Of a DNA stretch of 39,638 bases, positions 32,234 through 39,582 are shown piece by piece. The notes beneath the pieces are model-generated. The model did not search any database, was not told where the DNA came from, and was given only the letters and a program-made list of their open reading frames with translations. A program made the translations under genes and the position numbers. This DNA is from an uncultured Corynebacterium sp. Lineage in GTDB: Bacteria > Actinomycetota > Actinomycetes > Mycobacteriales > Mycobacteriaceae. Location: contig NZ_CAMICL010000019.1 of assembly GCF_946221105.1 (NCBI RefSeq), positions 1 to 39,638 of the forward strand, given 5' to 3'. Within the stretch, counting starts at the first letter, position 1. Each line of letters begins with the position of its first letter.

Positions 32234-32923
32234 CTACTGCTTGGCCAACCCCAGGTCGTAGATGCGCTGGCGCGGATCATCCTGGTCGGTGGAGATCAGC
32301 TGCTGCATCACCTGACCGGCCTCGTTGTCCACCACGGTGATGATCGCGGAGGTGCCGAGCGTGGACCAGCCCACCACACGGTCGCCGTTGTCCTCCACCA
32401 CGCGCGAGGAGCGCAGCTCGGTTAAAAGCTGCGTCGTCGAGGCGGCCTTGGAGTCGGAGTCGAAGAACTGGAACTGGCCGACGCCCTCGCCGGAGCAGTC
32501 GAAGGAGCCGCTCAAACCGCCCGCCGCGCAGTCGTCGAACTGGTCGAAGAACTCTTCAGGGGCCAAGGTGGCAAACCGCTCGCGCACTTCCTCCAGCGCG
32601 TCAGCCTCTTGCTTCTTGCTTGTCGACGTCGCATCCGCCGTGCCCGCAGCAGTCTTCTTCGACGAGGATTTCGTGGACGTGCCAGAGGAGGCCGACGTGG
32701 AAGCGGTCTCGCTTCGCGTCGACGTCACCGTCGCAGAGTCCGTCTCGGTGCTCGCGTCTGTCTGCTCCGGCTCGCTCGGCGGCGTTTCCGTGGAGGTGAT
32801 CTCCGGCGCGCGGGCATCGGGATCCTCGGAGTCGGAATCGTTGGAGCACGCCGAAAGCGTCAGTGCCGCGGCCGTGGTGGCGGCGATGAGGGAAACGGAG
32901 CGGGAAGTAGACACAACCGACAT
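32234..32923 (-). CDS. Putative lipoprotein with Ser/Thr-rich linker
   Basis: A 229-residue protein. The signal peptide ends in the lipobox LSAC, so Cys would carry the lipid. A long Ser/Thr/Glu-rich linker (about 30-110) leads to a C-terminal globular part (from about VRERFATLAPEEFFDQFDDC) with two Cys that could pair, and ends RIYDLGLAKQ. No family is recognised. ATG 32923 is 1 nt after the upstream stop codon (TAG G ATG), so it is coupled to the PPA1309 gene. It probably sits on the outer face of the membrane. Confidence 0.7.
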   Translation of the reverse strand: MSVVSTSRSVSLIAATTAAALTLSACSNDSDSEDPDARAPEITSTETPPSEPEQTDASTETDSATVTSTRSETASTSASSGTSTKSSSKKTAAGTADATSTSKKQEADALEEVRERFATLAPEEFFDQFDDCAAGGLSGSFDCSGEGVGQFQFFDSDSKAASTTQLLTELRSSRVVEDNGDRVVGWSTLGTSAIITVVDNEAGQVMQQLISTDQDDPRQRIYDLGLAKQ

Positions 32924-32924
32924 C

Positions 32925-33443
32925 CTAAACCAGCTCGTCCGGGTCCTGCTCAAGGCCGTAGCGCAGTGCCGCCACAACTCCAGGGGCCACGCCGGGCCCG
33001 CCGCGCAGCTCGATGTCGTCCTGGGCGAACGCGCCGCGCTCCTCAAGCTCCTCATCGGTCAGGCGCAGCTGCAGCAGCGTCTGTTCGATGTCTTCTTCGC
33101 GCAGCACGCCGGAGAACAGGCGCGCCGGGCGCGGCTCGGCGTCCTCGCCAGCGGAGGCGTCCTTGAACACGATCTCCTGCGCCAAGATCACGCCTTGGAC
33201 GTCGCGCGGCCAGGCGATGCGGGAGACGTACTCGCCCAGTTCCTCGGAGCCGGGCAGGATGTGCTCGGGGAGGTCTTGGACCACCAGTGTTAACGGGGAA
33301 GAGTCGTCGAGGTGGCCCAGCTCGTCGACAAGCAACTGCGTGGGTACCAGGCCGAACAGTGTCGGGGGAGCGTCCCACCCCTCCGCGTGGACGAACTCGA
33401 CGGCCTCCATCATGGCCTTATTCAATGCTTGCTGTTCGCGCAC
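32925..33443 (-). CDS. PPA1309 family protein
   Basis: A 172-residue protein that begins MREQQALNKAMMEAVEFVHAEGWDAPPTLFGLVPT. It contains ISRIAWPRDVQGVILAQEIVF-like core strands and ends RYGLEQDPDELV. This is the small actinobacterial PPA1309 family, found next to UPF0182 and YlbL genes; its function is unknown. There is no signal or membrane helix. GTG 33443 is preceded by GGAGGG. It is divergent from the UPF0182 gene, and the lipoprotein gene follows after 1 nt. Confidence 0.8.
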   Translation of the reverse strand: MREQQALNKAMMEAVEFVHAEGWDAPPTLFGLVPTQLLVDELGHLDDSSPLTLVVQDLPEHILPGSEELGEYVSRIAWPRDVQGVILAQEIVFKDASAGEDAEPRPARLFSGVLREEDIEQTLLQLRLTDEELEERGAFAQDDIELRGGPGVAPGVVAALRYGLEQDPDELV

Positions 33444-33528
33444 GGGAACCCTCCGGGCAAGTTTGACGTTGGATTATTTAAGCTTGAAGCTTATCTGCGT
33501 TGCACACACTAATTCCTAAGGAGCAGGC

Positions 33529-36498
33529 TTGGCTACCCGCCTCAATCGGCCACAACCACGCGCCAAGAAACCGAACACGGGATTGATGACCACCATCGGT
33601 GTCTTGGGCCTCATTCTTGTCCTCTTGCCAATGGCAGTCGGGCTGTACACCGACTTCCTGTGGTTCGGGGAGGTGGACTTTAGGGGCGTGTTCAACCGCG
33701 TGATCCTGGTCCGCGTGGTGCTGTTTATCATCTTTGCGCTGATCGGCGGCGCGATCACTTGGATTGCCGCCCGGCTGGCGTGGCGCGGCAGGCCCCAGGA
33801 GCAGGCCGCGCCGTTCGACCAGGCTGCGCAGTACCGCCAGCAGGTGCAGCGGTCCGTTCGCGGCATGCTGGTGTGGGTGCCGGTTGTCGTCGCCATCCTG
33901 TCCGGCCTGGCCGGCCAGCGCATGTGGCGCGTGTTCATGCTCTGGTTCAACGGCGGCGAGTTCGGCTCCACCGACGCGCAGTTTGGCAAGGACCTGGGCT
34001 TCTACGCGTTTACCCTGCCCGGCATTTCCGCGGTGGTGGACACGCTTTCCATGCTGCTTTTGGTGGCGTTTTTGGTTGCAGCCGTAGGCCACTACCTGCT
34101 GGGCGGCATCCGCATTGGCAACAAGGTCTCCGGCATCTCCGGCCACATCAGTAAGGACGCGCGCATCCAGCTCGCCGTCACCGCTGGCCTGTGGATGCTG
34201 CTGAAGGCTGTGAGCTACTGGCTGGAGCGCTACTACCTGCTCTACGGCGAAAACGACATTTTCACCGGCGCCTCCTACACCACCGTTAACGCGATGCTGC
34301 CGGCGAAGATCATCCTCACCGTCATTGCAGTTGTGGTGGCCGCGGCGTTCTTCGCCTCCATCGTCTACCGCGACTTCCGCATCCCCGTGCTGGCCACCGT
34401 GCTCATGCTGCTGTCGTCTCTGGTGGTGGGCAACGTCTGGCCCGCGCTGATGGAGCAGTTCTCCGTCAAGCCCAACCGCCAGGCCAAGGAGTACGAGTAC
34501 ATCGGCCGCAACATCGAGGCCACCCGCGAGGCGTACGGGCTTACCGACGACAACGTGACCTACCTGGACAACTGGGGCGCCGGCAACACCTCCAACTCCG
34601 ATGTCGCCTCCGACGCGGCTACGATTTCCAACCTGCGCCTTCTGGACCCGGAGATCATCTCCCCGACGTTTACCCAGAACCAGCAGCTGCGTAACTTCTA
34701 CGGCTTTCCGGACCAGCTGGCCATGGACCGCTACCAGGTCGACGGCGAGATGCGCGACTACGTGGTGGCCGCGCGTGAGATGAACCCGAACGCGCTGAGT
34801 GAAAACCAGCTCGACTGGATTAACCGCCACACGGTGTACACCCACGGCAACGGCTTTGTGGCCGCGCAGGCCAACACCGTGGACGAGGCGGCGCAGGACG
34901 CCGGCTCCACCCGCGGCGGCCTGCCCATCTTCACGGTGTCCGACCTGCAGTCCAACGCCGCCGCCAAGGCCTCCGAGGACGCAGAAGAGCTGGGCATCAA
35001 GGTCGACGAGCCGCGCATCTACTACGGACCCGTCATCGCTTCTGCCAAGGACGGCCTGGACTACGCCATTGTGGGCGAGACCGGCCAGGGCCCGGTGGAG
35101 TACGACACGGATAACTCCACCTACACCTACGACGGCAAGGGCGGCGTGGACATCGGCAACATCTTCAACCGCCTCGCCTACACGGTGAAATACCAGGAGC
35201 TGAACTTCCTGCTGTCCGACCGCGTCGGCGGCGACTCGAAGGTGCTCTACGACCGCGACCCGCGCACCCGCGTGGAGAAGGTCGCTCCGTGGCTGACCAC
35301 GGACTCCAAGACCTACCCGGCGGTGATTGACGGCCGCGTGAAGTGGATCGTGGACGGCTACACCACGCTGTCCCAGCTGCCGTACTCCACGCGCAACTCC
35401 CTGCAGGACACCACGCAGGATGCGCTGAACCCGGACGGCACCACCCAGCGTTTGATCACGGACAACGTGGGCTACATCCGCAACTCCGTCAAGGCCACCG
35501 TGGACGCCTACGACGGCTCCGTGGAGCTCTACGCCTTCGACGAATCCGACCCGGTGCTCAAGGCATGGCAGGGCATCTTCCCAGACACGGTGCGCCCGGC
35601 GTCCGACATCTCGGATTCTCTGCGTGAGCACCTGCGCTACCCGGAGGACCTGTTCAAGGTCCAGCGCGACCTTTTGGCGCGCTACCACGTGGATGACCCG
35701 GGCGTATTCTTTAACAACGATGCCTTCTGGTCCGTGCCGAACGACCCGACCGCCCCTGAGGGACGCGGCCAGCTGAACCAGCCGCCGTACTACGTCGTGG
35801 CGGCGGACCCGGAGACGGACAAGCCGTCGTTCCAGCTGATCACCCCGTTCCGCGGTCTGAACCGCGAGTTCCTGTCCGCGCACATGGCAGTGTCCTCCGA
35901 CCCGGAGACCTACGGCGACATCACCGTGCGCGTGCTGCCGACGAACAAGCAGACCCAGGGCCCGAAGCAGGCGCAGGACGCCCTGATGTCCTCCGACCAG
36001 GTTGCCCGCGACCGCACGCTGTGGGAGGGCACCAACGACCTGAAGAACGGCAACCTGCTCACCCTGCCGGTGGGCGGCGGCGAGATCCTCTACGTCGAGC
36101 CGATCTACTCGCAGCGCAAGGACCAGGAATCGGCCTTCCCGAAGCTGCTTCGCGTGCTGGTGTTCTACCGCGGCCAGGTGGGCTACGCGCCGACAATCTC
36201 CCAGGCGCTCGACCAGGTGGGCATCCACTCGGAGGCCGCCCAGGACATCGAGGTTGTGGACGAGAACGCCGGCGGCGACGCCAAGCCGGAAGGTGAGAAC
36301 CAGGAGGCGAAGCCAGAAGGCGACGCCCAGCCGGAGGGCAGCGAGGACGCTCCGCAGGTGAACAAGGACGAGGCGATGAACAACATCAACGACGCCCTGC
36401 GCAACCTGGAGAGCGCACGCGACGGCTCCTTCGAGGAGTACGGCCGCGCACTCGACCGCCTGGATCGCGCGGTGGAGGAGTACCAGCGGGCCCAGTAA
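33529..36498 (+). CDS. UPF0182 family large membrane protein (Rv3193c type)
   Basis: A 989-residue protein. About seven membrane helices lie in the first third (to about residue 300), followed by a large extracytoplasmic domain and an acidic C-terminal tail with a Glu/Pro/Gly/Ala-rich spacer (about 905-950) and a final coiled helix. This is the UPF0182/DUF central-to-actinobacteria family; its role is not established. The start is TTG 33529, chosen because AAGGAG ends 5 nt upstream and MATRLNRPQ is a good cytoplasmic N-terminus. A long hairpin follows the gene. Confidence 0.92.
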   Translation: MATRLNRPQPRAKKPNTGLMTTIGVLGLILVLLPMAVGLYTDFLWFGEVDFRGVFNRVILVRVVLFIIFALIGGAITWIAARLAWRGRPQEQAAPFDQAAQYRQQVQRSVRGMLVWVPVVVAILSGLAGQRMWRVFMLWFNGGEFGSTDAQFGKDLGFYAFTLPGISAVVDTLSMLLLVAFLVAAVGHYLLGGIRIGNKVSGISGHISKDARIQLAVTAGLWMLLKAVSYWLERYYLLYGENDIFTGASYTTVNAMLPAKIILTVIAVVVAAAFFASIVYRDFRIPVLATVLMLLSSLVVGNVWPALMEQFSVKPNRQAKEYEYIGRNIEATREAYGLTDDNVTYLDNWGAGNTSNSDVASDAATISNLRLLDPEIISPTFTQNQQLRNFYGFPDQLAMDRYQVDGEMRDYVVAAREMNPNALSENQLDWINRHTVYTHGNGFVAAQANTVDEAAQDAGSTRGGLPIFTVSDLQSNAAAKASEDAEELGIKVDEPRIYYGPVIASAKDGLDYAIVGETGQGPVEYDTDNSTYTYDGKGGVDIGNIFNRLAYTVKYQELNFLLSDRVGGDSKVLYDRDPRTRVEKVAPWLTTDSKTYPAVIDGRVKWIVDGYTTLSQLPYSTRNSLQDTTQDALNPDGTTQRLITDNVGYIRNSVKATVDAYDGSVELYAFDESDPVLKAWQGIFPDTVRPASDISDSLREHLRYPEDLFKVQRDLLARYHVDDPGVFFNNDAFWSVPNDPTAPEGRGQLNQPPYYVVAADPETDKPSFQLITPFRGLNREFLSAHMAVSSDPETYGDITVRVLPTNKQTQGPKQAQDALMSSDQVARDRTLWEGTNDLKNGNLLTLPVGGGEILYVEPIYSQRKDQESAFPKLLRVLVFYRGQVGYAPTISQALDQVGIHSEAAQDIEVVDENAGGDAKPEGENQEAKPEGDAQPEGSEDAPQVNKDEAMNNINDALRNLESARDGSFEEYGRALDRLDRAVEEYQRAQ

Positions 36499-36537
36499 GC
36501 ACGATCTGCGCACGCGCGCCACTCGAGCACAAAAACG

Positions 36538-36577
36538 ATAGCGCCAAACCTCCTTTGAGCAGGAGGTTTGGCGCTAT
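36538..36577 (+). terminator. Long perfect hairpin after the UPF0182 gene
   Basis: A perfect 17-bp stem, ATAGCGCCAAACCTCCT (36538-36554), pairs with 36561-36577 around TTGAGC. There is no T-run. It begins 39 nt after the stop codon, and its right arm overlaps the tRNA promoter. Confidence 0.65.
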
Positions 36578-36596
36578 TAGTTGGTGTATGTATAGT
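36568..36596 (+). promoter_or_regulatory. Candidate promoter of the initiator tRNA gene
   Basis: TTGGCG (36568-36573) and TATAGT (36591-36596) are spaced by 17 nt. Transcription would begin near 36603, about 45 nt before the mature tRNA. Confidence 0.5.
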
Positions 36597-36647
36597 AACT
36601 CCACGTTGCCGGTTAAGGCGACAGGCGATAATCACATAAACGCCCGA

Positions 36648-36721
36648 CGCGGGGTGGAGCAGCTCGGTAGCTCGCTGGGCTCATAACCCAGAGGTCGTTG
36701 GTTCGAATCCAGCCCCCGCTA
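36648..36721 (+). tRNA. Initiator tRNA-fMet (CAT)
   Basis: The 74 nt fold as a full cloverleaf with anticodon CAT in a CTGGG-CTCATAA-CCCAG arm that holds the three G·C pairs marking initiators. Position 1 (C) faces U72, so the first acceptor pair is open, the formylation signal of initiator tRNA. The discriminator is A73. The next bases are CTA, so CCA is not encoded. A terminator follows. Accessory DNA begins directly downstream. Confidence 0.95.
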
Positions 36722-36728
36722 CTAAGAT

Positions 36729-36774
36729 AAGGCCCCTACCAGTGGAAACGCTGGTAGGGGCCTTCTTCATTTTG
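36729..36774 (+). terminator. Rho-independent terminator of the tRNA gene
   Basis: AAGGCCCCTACCAG (36729-36742) pairs with CTGGTAGGGGCCTT (36751-36764) and is followed by CTTCATTTTG. Confidence 0.85.
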
Positions 36775-36788
36775 TGATCGGATCGCCA

Positions 36789-36833
36789 TTTGGTGCACTA
36801 GCTGGTGCACTAGGGTCAAAATCCTGCACCAAA
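36789..36833. repeat. TGGTGCACTAG tandem direct repeat inside a 9-bp inverted repeat
   Basis: TGGTGCACTAG occurs at 36791-36801 and again at 36803-36813. TTTGGTGCA (36789-36797) is repeated in inverse as TGCACCAAA (36825-36833). It lies 15 nt past the tRNA terminator, where accessory DNA begins. It could be an attachment-arm or operator site; this is unproven. Confidence 0.5.
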
Positions 36834-36899
36834 CGGAACTGCGACGCTCCAACGACGCGGCGCAGGTTTTCGGTGCATTGCTTAGTGATTGCTAGGACG

Positions 36900-36995
36900 G
36901 CAGCAACGAAGGAACGCCACGGGAGTCGGCAGTTCGAGGAAAGCAACTGCGAACTGCTGTGCAAGTCTCACAACCGCGCCAAAGGTAACGCTTAA
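36900..36995 (+). pseudogene. C-terminal remnant of an HNH endonuclease gene
   Basis: One reading frame ends ESNCELLCKSHNRAKGNA and then TAA (36993-36995). The pattern Asn-x-x-LLC-x-x-HN-x-x-KG is the closing part of phage-type HNH nucleases. The upstream His and zinc-knuckle cysteines are not found in the same frame, so only a fragment survives. The start given is approximate. Confidence 0.5.
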
Positions 36996-37025
36996 CCAGC
37001 GGCGACGCGGGGATCTAACAATGCT

Positions 37026-37078
37026 GCGTCGCTAGCGCTCGCACCCAGCGAGCGAGCATCAGGCTGCGCTAGCGACGC
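37026..37078. repeat. 12-bp perfect inverted repeat upstream of DUF4192
   Basis: GCGTCGCTAGCG (37026-37037) is repeated in inverse as CGCTAGCGACGC (37067-37078). A smaller GCTCGC/GCGAGC stem is nested inside. No T-run follows. It might be an origin, transfer or operator structure of the mobile element, or a terminator-like hairpin ending the HNH remnant. Confidence 0.55.
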
Positions 37079-37186
37079 CCGGCGCACATAGGCACTGCAC
37101 TGCTGGGATACGCCTGCGACCGGCAGAGCCGGGCCGAATTCGGGATTGACCATGTACACCCCGTATTCGTGCAAAGGAGCACTGCC

Positions 37187-38209
37187 ATGTCCACTCATTC
37201 CCACACGCTTGCATCCCACGGCGAGATCCTCGCGAACCTCCCCGGCATCCTCGGGTTCTACCCGAACAACTCGCTGATCCTCGCGTTCTTCGTCGACGAC
37301 GAGGGCGTCGACACCGTCCGCCTCGGCCCGGTCGCGCGGTTCGATCTGGACGAGGCCGTGGAGAAGCTCACCGAGAGTCGCGAGCGGTTCGCAGCGTGGG
37401 TCCACCACCTCGAACTCGACGCTGTTATCGCGTACATGATCAGCGATGACATTGCGCAGCCGGTCTTTGACGAGACGGCCACGTATCTCACTAGTGGGGC
37501 AGTGCACCTACCGCCGCTGCTCGGGGTGGTGCAAGTGCCCGAGATCGTCACCGGGGCTGCGTGGTGGTCTGTATACCAGCATCCGCTCATCGACGAGCCG
37601 CGCCACGGCGTTGTCGGCGAGGTCGCCGCATCAGCGGCGCTTAAGCAGATGCTAGAGCACACCGGCGAGCTGCCGGAGCCGAGCAAAGACGACATCGAAG
37701 CACGGTTGAACAGCACCGATCACGGCATCGACGCCGCCGAGCACGCCGACATCATCGAAGACGCGCTGGCGTATATCCCGCCCATGTTCGCAGACGTGCT
37801 GCAGCGTGAGTACGAGCAGGCGGCGGCAGGGATCACCCAGCCGAGCACTCGCGCTGTTCGATCCGCGCTGAAATGCTTCACCACGCCGCGCTTGCGGGAC
37901 ACGCTGCTTGCAGCGCTGCTCGATGAGCCACAGGCTGGCCTTGCGTTCATAGAGCAGGTCATGCGCGCCGTCCCGACCAGCTGGCCAGGGATGCGTGCGC
38001 AGCTCACCGCCACCGTTGCCGTGCTCGCCCACGCCACAGGCCAGCCGGGGCTAGCTGGCGTGGCTGCGCAGCGAGCCACCGAGATCGGGCCGAAGGAGAA
38101 CCTCGCCTCGTTGGTCGCGAAGCTGACCGACATTGGCCAGGGCGAGCGGATGGTCGAGCTTATCCGCGAAGGCGCCGAGAAGACCCGCACGATCTTGTTC
38201 GCCGAGTAG
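37187..38209 (+). CDS. DUF4192 domain protein
   Basis: A 340-residue protein that begins MSTHSHTLASHGEILANLPGILGFYPNNSLILAFF, the standard opening of DUF4192, a family frequent in actinobacteria and often on plasmids and integrative elements. The body is largely helical, with LGPVARFDLDEAVEKL and a C-terminal RATEIGPKENLASLVAKL segment. No enzymatic motif is known. ATG 37187 follows AAAGGAG by 7 nt. A strong terminator follows. Neighbouring SSB and recombinase genes support a mobile-element context. Confidence 0.85.
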   Translation: MSTHSHTLASHGEILANLPGILGFYPNNSLILAFFVDDEGVDTVRLGPVARFDLDEAVEKLTESRERFAAWVHHLELDAVIAYMISDDIAQPVFDETATYLTSGAVHLPPLLGVVQVPEIVTGAAWWSVYQHPLIDEPRHGVVGEVAASAALKQMLEHTGELPEPSKDDIEARLNSTDHGIDAAEHADIIEDALAYIPPMFADVLQREYEQAAAGITQPSTRAVRSALKCFTTPRLRDTLLAALLDEPQAGLAFIEQVMRAVPTSWPGMRAQLTATVAVLAHATGQPGLAGVAAQRATEIGPKENLASLVAKLTDIGQGERMVELIREGAEKTRTILFAE

Positions 38210-38218
38210 CACCACACA

Positions 38219-38250
38219 CCCCGTTGCAGCAATGCAACGGGGTTTCTTTT
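38219..38250 (+). terminator. Rho-independent terminator after DUF4192
   Basis: CCCCGTTGCA (38219-38228) pairs with TGCAACGGGG (38233-38242) around a GCAA tetraloop, followed by TTTCTTTTTC. It starts 9 nt after the stop codon. Confidence 0.9.
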
Positions 38251-38368
38251 TCTCGTCGGCCGTGGCTTGCGACGACAGACACCTCAACGAGGTAGGGGAG
38301 CGACCCCTAGACAGCAGAGCTGTCTCCAACAGACGGATTGACCACCAATCCGAACAAGGAGGCACGTG

Positions 38369-38512
38369 ATGCGCGACTTCATCCACACCGACCTGGAACT
38401 GCTCTACCAGCTCGCCGACGGCATCGACGGCGAGGACGCCGATCCGGGCGCAGCACAAGAACTGCGCGACCTAGAGGCGGCAGGCACACCGCTGCCTTGG
38501 GCAGTGCTGTAA
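38369..38512 (+). CDS. Small acidic protein of unknown function (47 residues)
   Basis: ATG 38369 is preceded by a perfect AAGGAGG at 6-nt spacing (38356-38362). The frame encodes MRDFIHTDLELLYQLADGID, an Asp/Glu-rich middle, and LEAAGTPLPWAVL before TAA. The strong ribosome-binding site, ordinary codon use and position before ssb argue that it is real. It is probably a small helical protein. It resembles no family I recognise. Confidence 0.65.
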   Translation: MRDFIHTDLELLYQLADGIDGEDADPGAAQELRDLEAAGTPLPWAVL

Positions 38513-38603
38513 CGACAGTGCAACCACCCCGCAGCAGCAAAGCAGCTGCTCAAGTACCCAAATTGCACAGCAAATCACACCCACTCACGTAAGGAGAACC
38601 AAC

Positions 38604-39035
38604 ATGTCCAACCCTTTCAACAACGGCACCATCGTCGGCAACGCAGCTCGCGCACCCAAGCTGTTCGAGCACGCAAACGGTGGCGCGACGGTGAAACTCA
38701 GCGTCTATGCGCGCAACACCTTCAAGAACAAGGCTTCCGGCAAGGTCGAGTCCGAGATCGTGGAGTTGACCGGCTACGTCCAGGACGCCAAGAACCCTGG
38801 TGTGTTCGGCTGCATCGGTGCAGGTGATCGTGTCGCGGTGAGCTACTCGCTGAAAACCGACGTTTACACCGACAAGGACGGCCAGAAGCAGTACCCGCTG
38901 GTGGCGCGTATCGACACGGTGCAGCTCATCGATTCCAAGAAGGAGTCCGCTGCTCGCGCTGCCCGTCGTGGAGGCGAGGCGGCGAACGCCGCCCTGGCTG
39001 GTGCTGACGCCGACAACGACGAAGCACCGTTCTAA
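38604..39035 (+). CDS. ssb: Mobile-element-type single-stranded DNA-binding protein
   Basis: A 143-residue OB-fold protein: NGTIVGNAARAPKLFEHANGGATVKLSVYARN, EIVELTGYVQD, GVFGCIGAGDRVAVSYSLKTDVY, then a flexible Arg/Ala/Gly linker and the acidic tip DNDEAPF, the SSB signature that recruits partner proteins. It is shorter and more diverged than the chromosomal SSB beside rpsF, and it sits with DUF4192 and a recombinase. It therefore probably serves plasmid or integrative-element DNA. ATG 38604 follows AAGGAG. A terminator follows directly. Confidence 0.88.
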   Translation: MSNPFNNGTIVGNAARAPKLFEHANGGATVKLSVYARNTFKNKASGKVESEIVELTGYVQDAKNPGVFGCIGAGDRVAVSYSLKTDVYTDKDGQKQYPLVARIDTVQLIDSKKESAARAARRGGEAANAALAGADADNDEAPF

Positions 39036-39483
39036 CAACGACACCCCGCAGGGAAACCTGCGGGGTTATTTTTTCAACTATTTCACGGTGTTGATCCAGC
39101 TCTTTCACGGCCTTACCCAACTGAACAAAACCCAACAGCCCTAGCATCAGCTTGGCGATCGGGGTGGAGTCTTTTGAGTAGGTCTGTCCCTCCTTGAGGA
39201 ACTTCACCGACACTCCTTTGCTGACTAGCTCGTCAACAATGGCGTACAGATCCGTCAGTGAACGCGCGCACCGATCCATCGACGTGACGACAAGCTGATC
39301 TCCTGCACGGACATATCGCATTGCTTCATCAAGTCCAGGGCGCTCACGCGATCCACCACTGGCCTTATCCGTGTAATAGGTGAAGACCTTCTCTGCCTTG
39401 AGTTGTTCAATCTGACGATCAAGGTTCTGATCTTTCGAACTCACCCGGGCATAGCCCACCTTTTGTCCTGAGATCGCCCCCAA
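38926..39483 (-). pseudogene. Serine recombinase/resolvase lacking its C-terminal DNA-binding domain
   Basis: The frame begins with a complete catalytic domain: VGYARVSSKDQNLDRQ (nucleophile Ser in RVSS), DKASGGSRERPGLDEA, VTSMDRCARSLTDL and STPIAKLMLGLLG. After about residue 120 similarity fades, and from about 39075 downward the frame runs through the ssb terminator and antisense to ssb until a chance stop codon. The usual helix-turn-helix tail is missing, so this is a 3'-truncated gene. The start is uncertain: TTG 39483 is listed, but the frame is open further upstream and includes GTG 39570. Confidence 0.75.
39044..39074 (+). terminator. Rho-independent terminator of ssb
   Basis: CCCCGCAGG (39044-39052) pairs with CCTGCGGGG (39057-39065) around GAAA and is followed by TTATTTTTTC. 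It lies within the run-through part of the broken recombinase frame. Confidence 0.9.
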
Positions 39484-39522
39484 CTGTTCAGTGATCTCCA
39501 GAGGCAGTGACGGTTCTGTTCC

Positions 39523-39540
39523 GTTAGTCTTGGAACTAAC
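39523..39540. promoter_or_regulatory. Small palindrome upstream of the recombinase catalytic domain
   Basis: GTTAGT-CTTGGA-ACTAAC is a perfect 6-bp inverted repeat with a 6-bp centre. It could be an operator or crossover half-site of the recombinase, but it might also lie inside the coding frame. Confidence 0.35.
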
Positions 39541-39544
39541 CCTA

Positions 39545-39582
39545 GCGAACAGGAAGTTTTTTCATTCACAAATTGTTCGCTT
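39545..39582. repeat. 8-bp inverted repeat spaced by 22 bp, candidate resolvase site
   Basis: AGCGAACA (39545-39552) and TGTTCGCT (39575-39582) are perfect inverses 22 bp apart around a T/A-rich centre. Resolvase subsites have paired inverted ends at similar distances. The assignment is tentative. Confidence 0.4.

Noticed and set aside
33478..36522. A 1014-residue open frame antisense to the UPF0182 gene
   Set aside because: It is low-complexity, His/Val/Leu/Arg-rich, has no domain and no ribosome-binding site. High GC content leaves antisense frames open, and the sense protein is clearly real.
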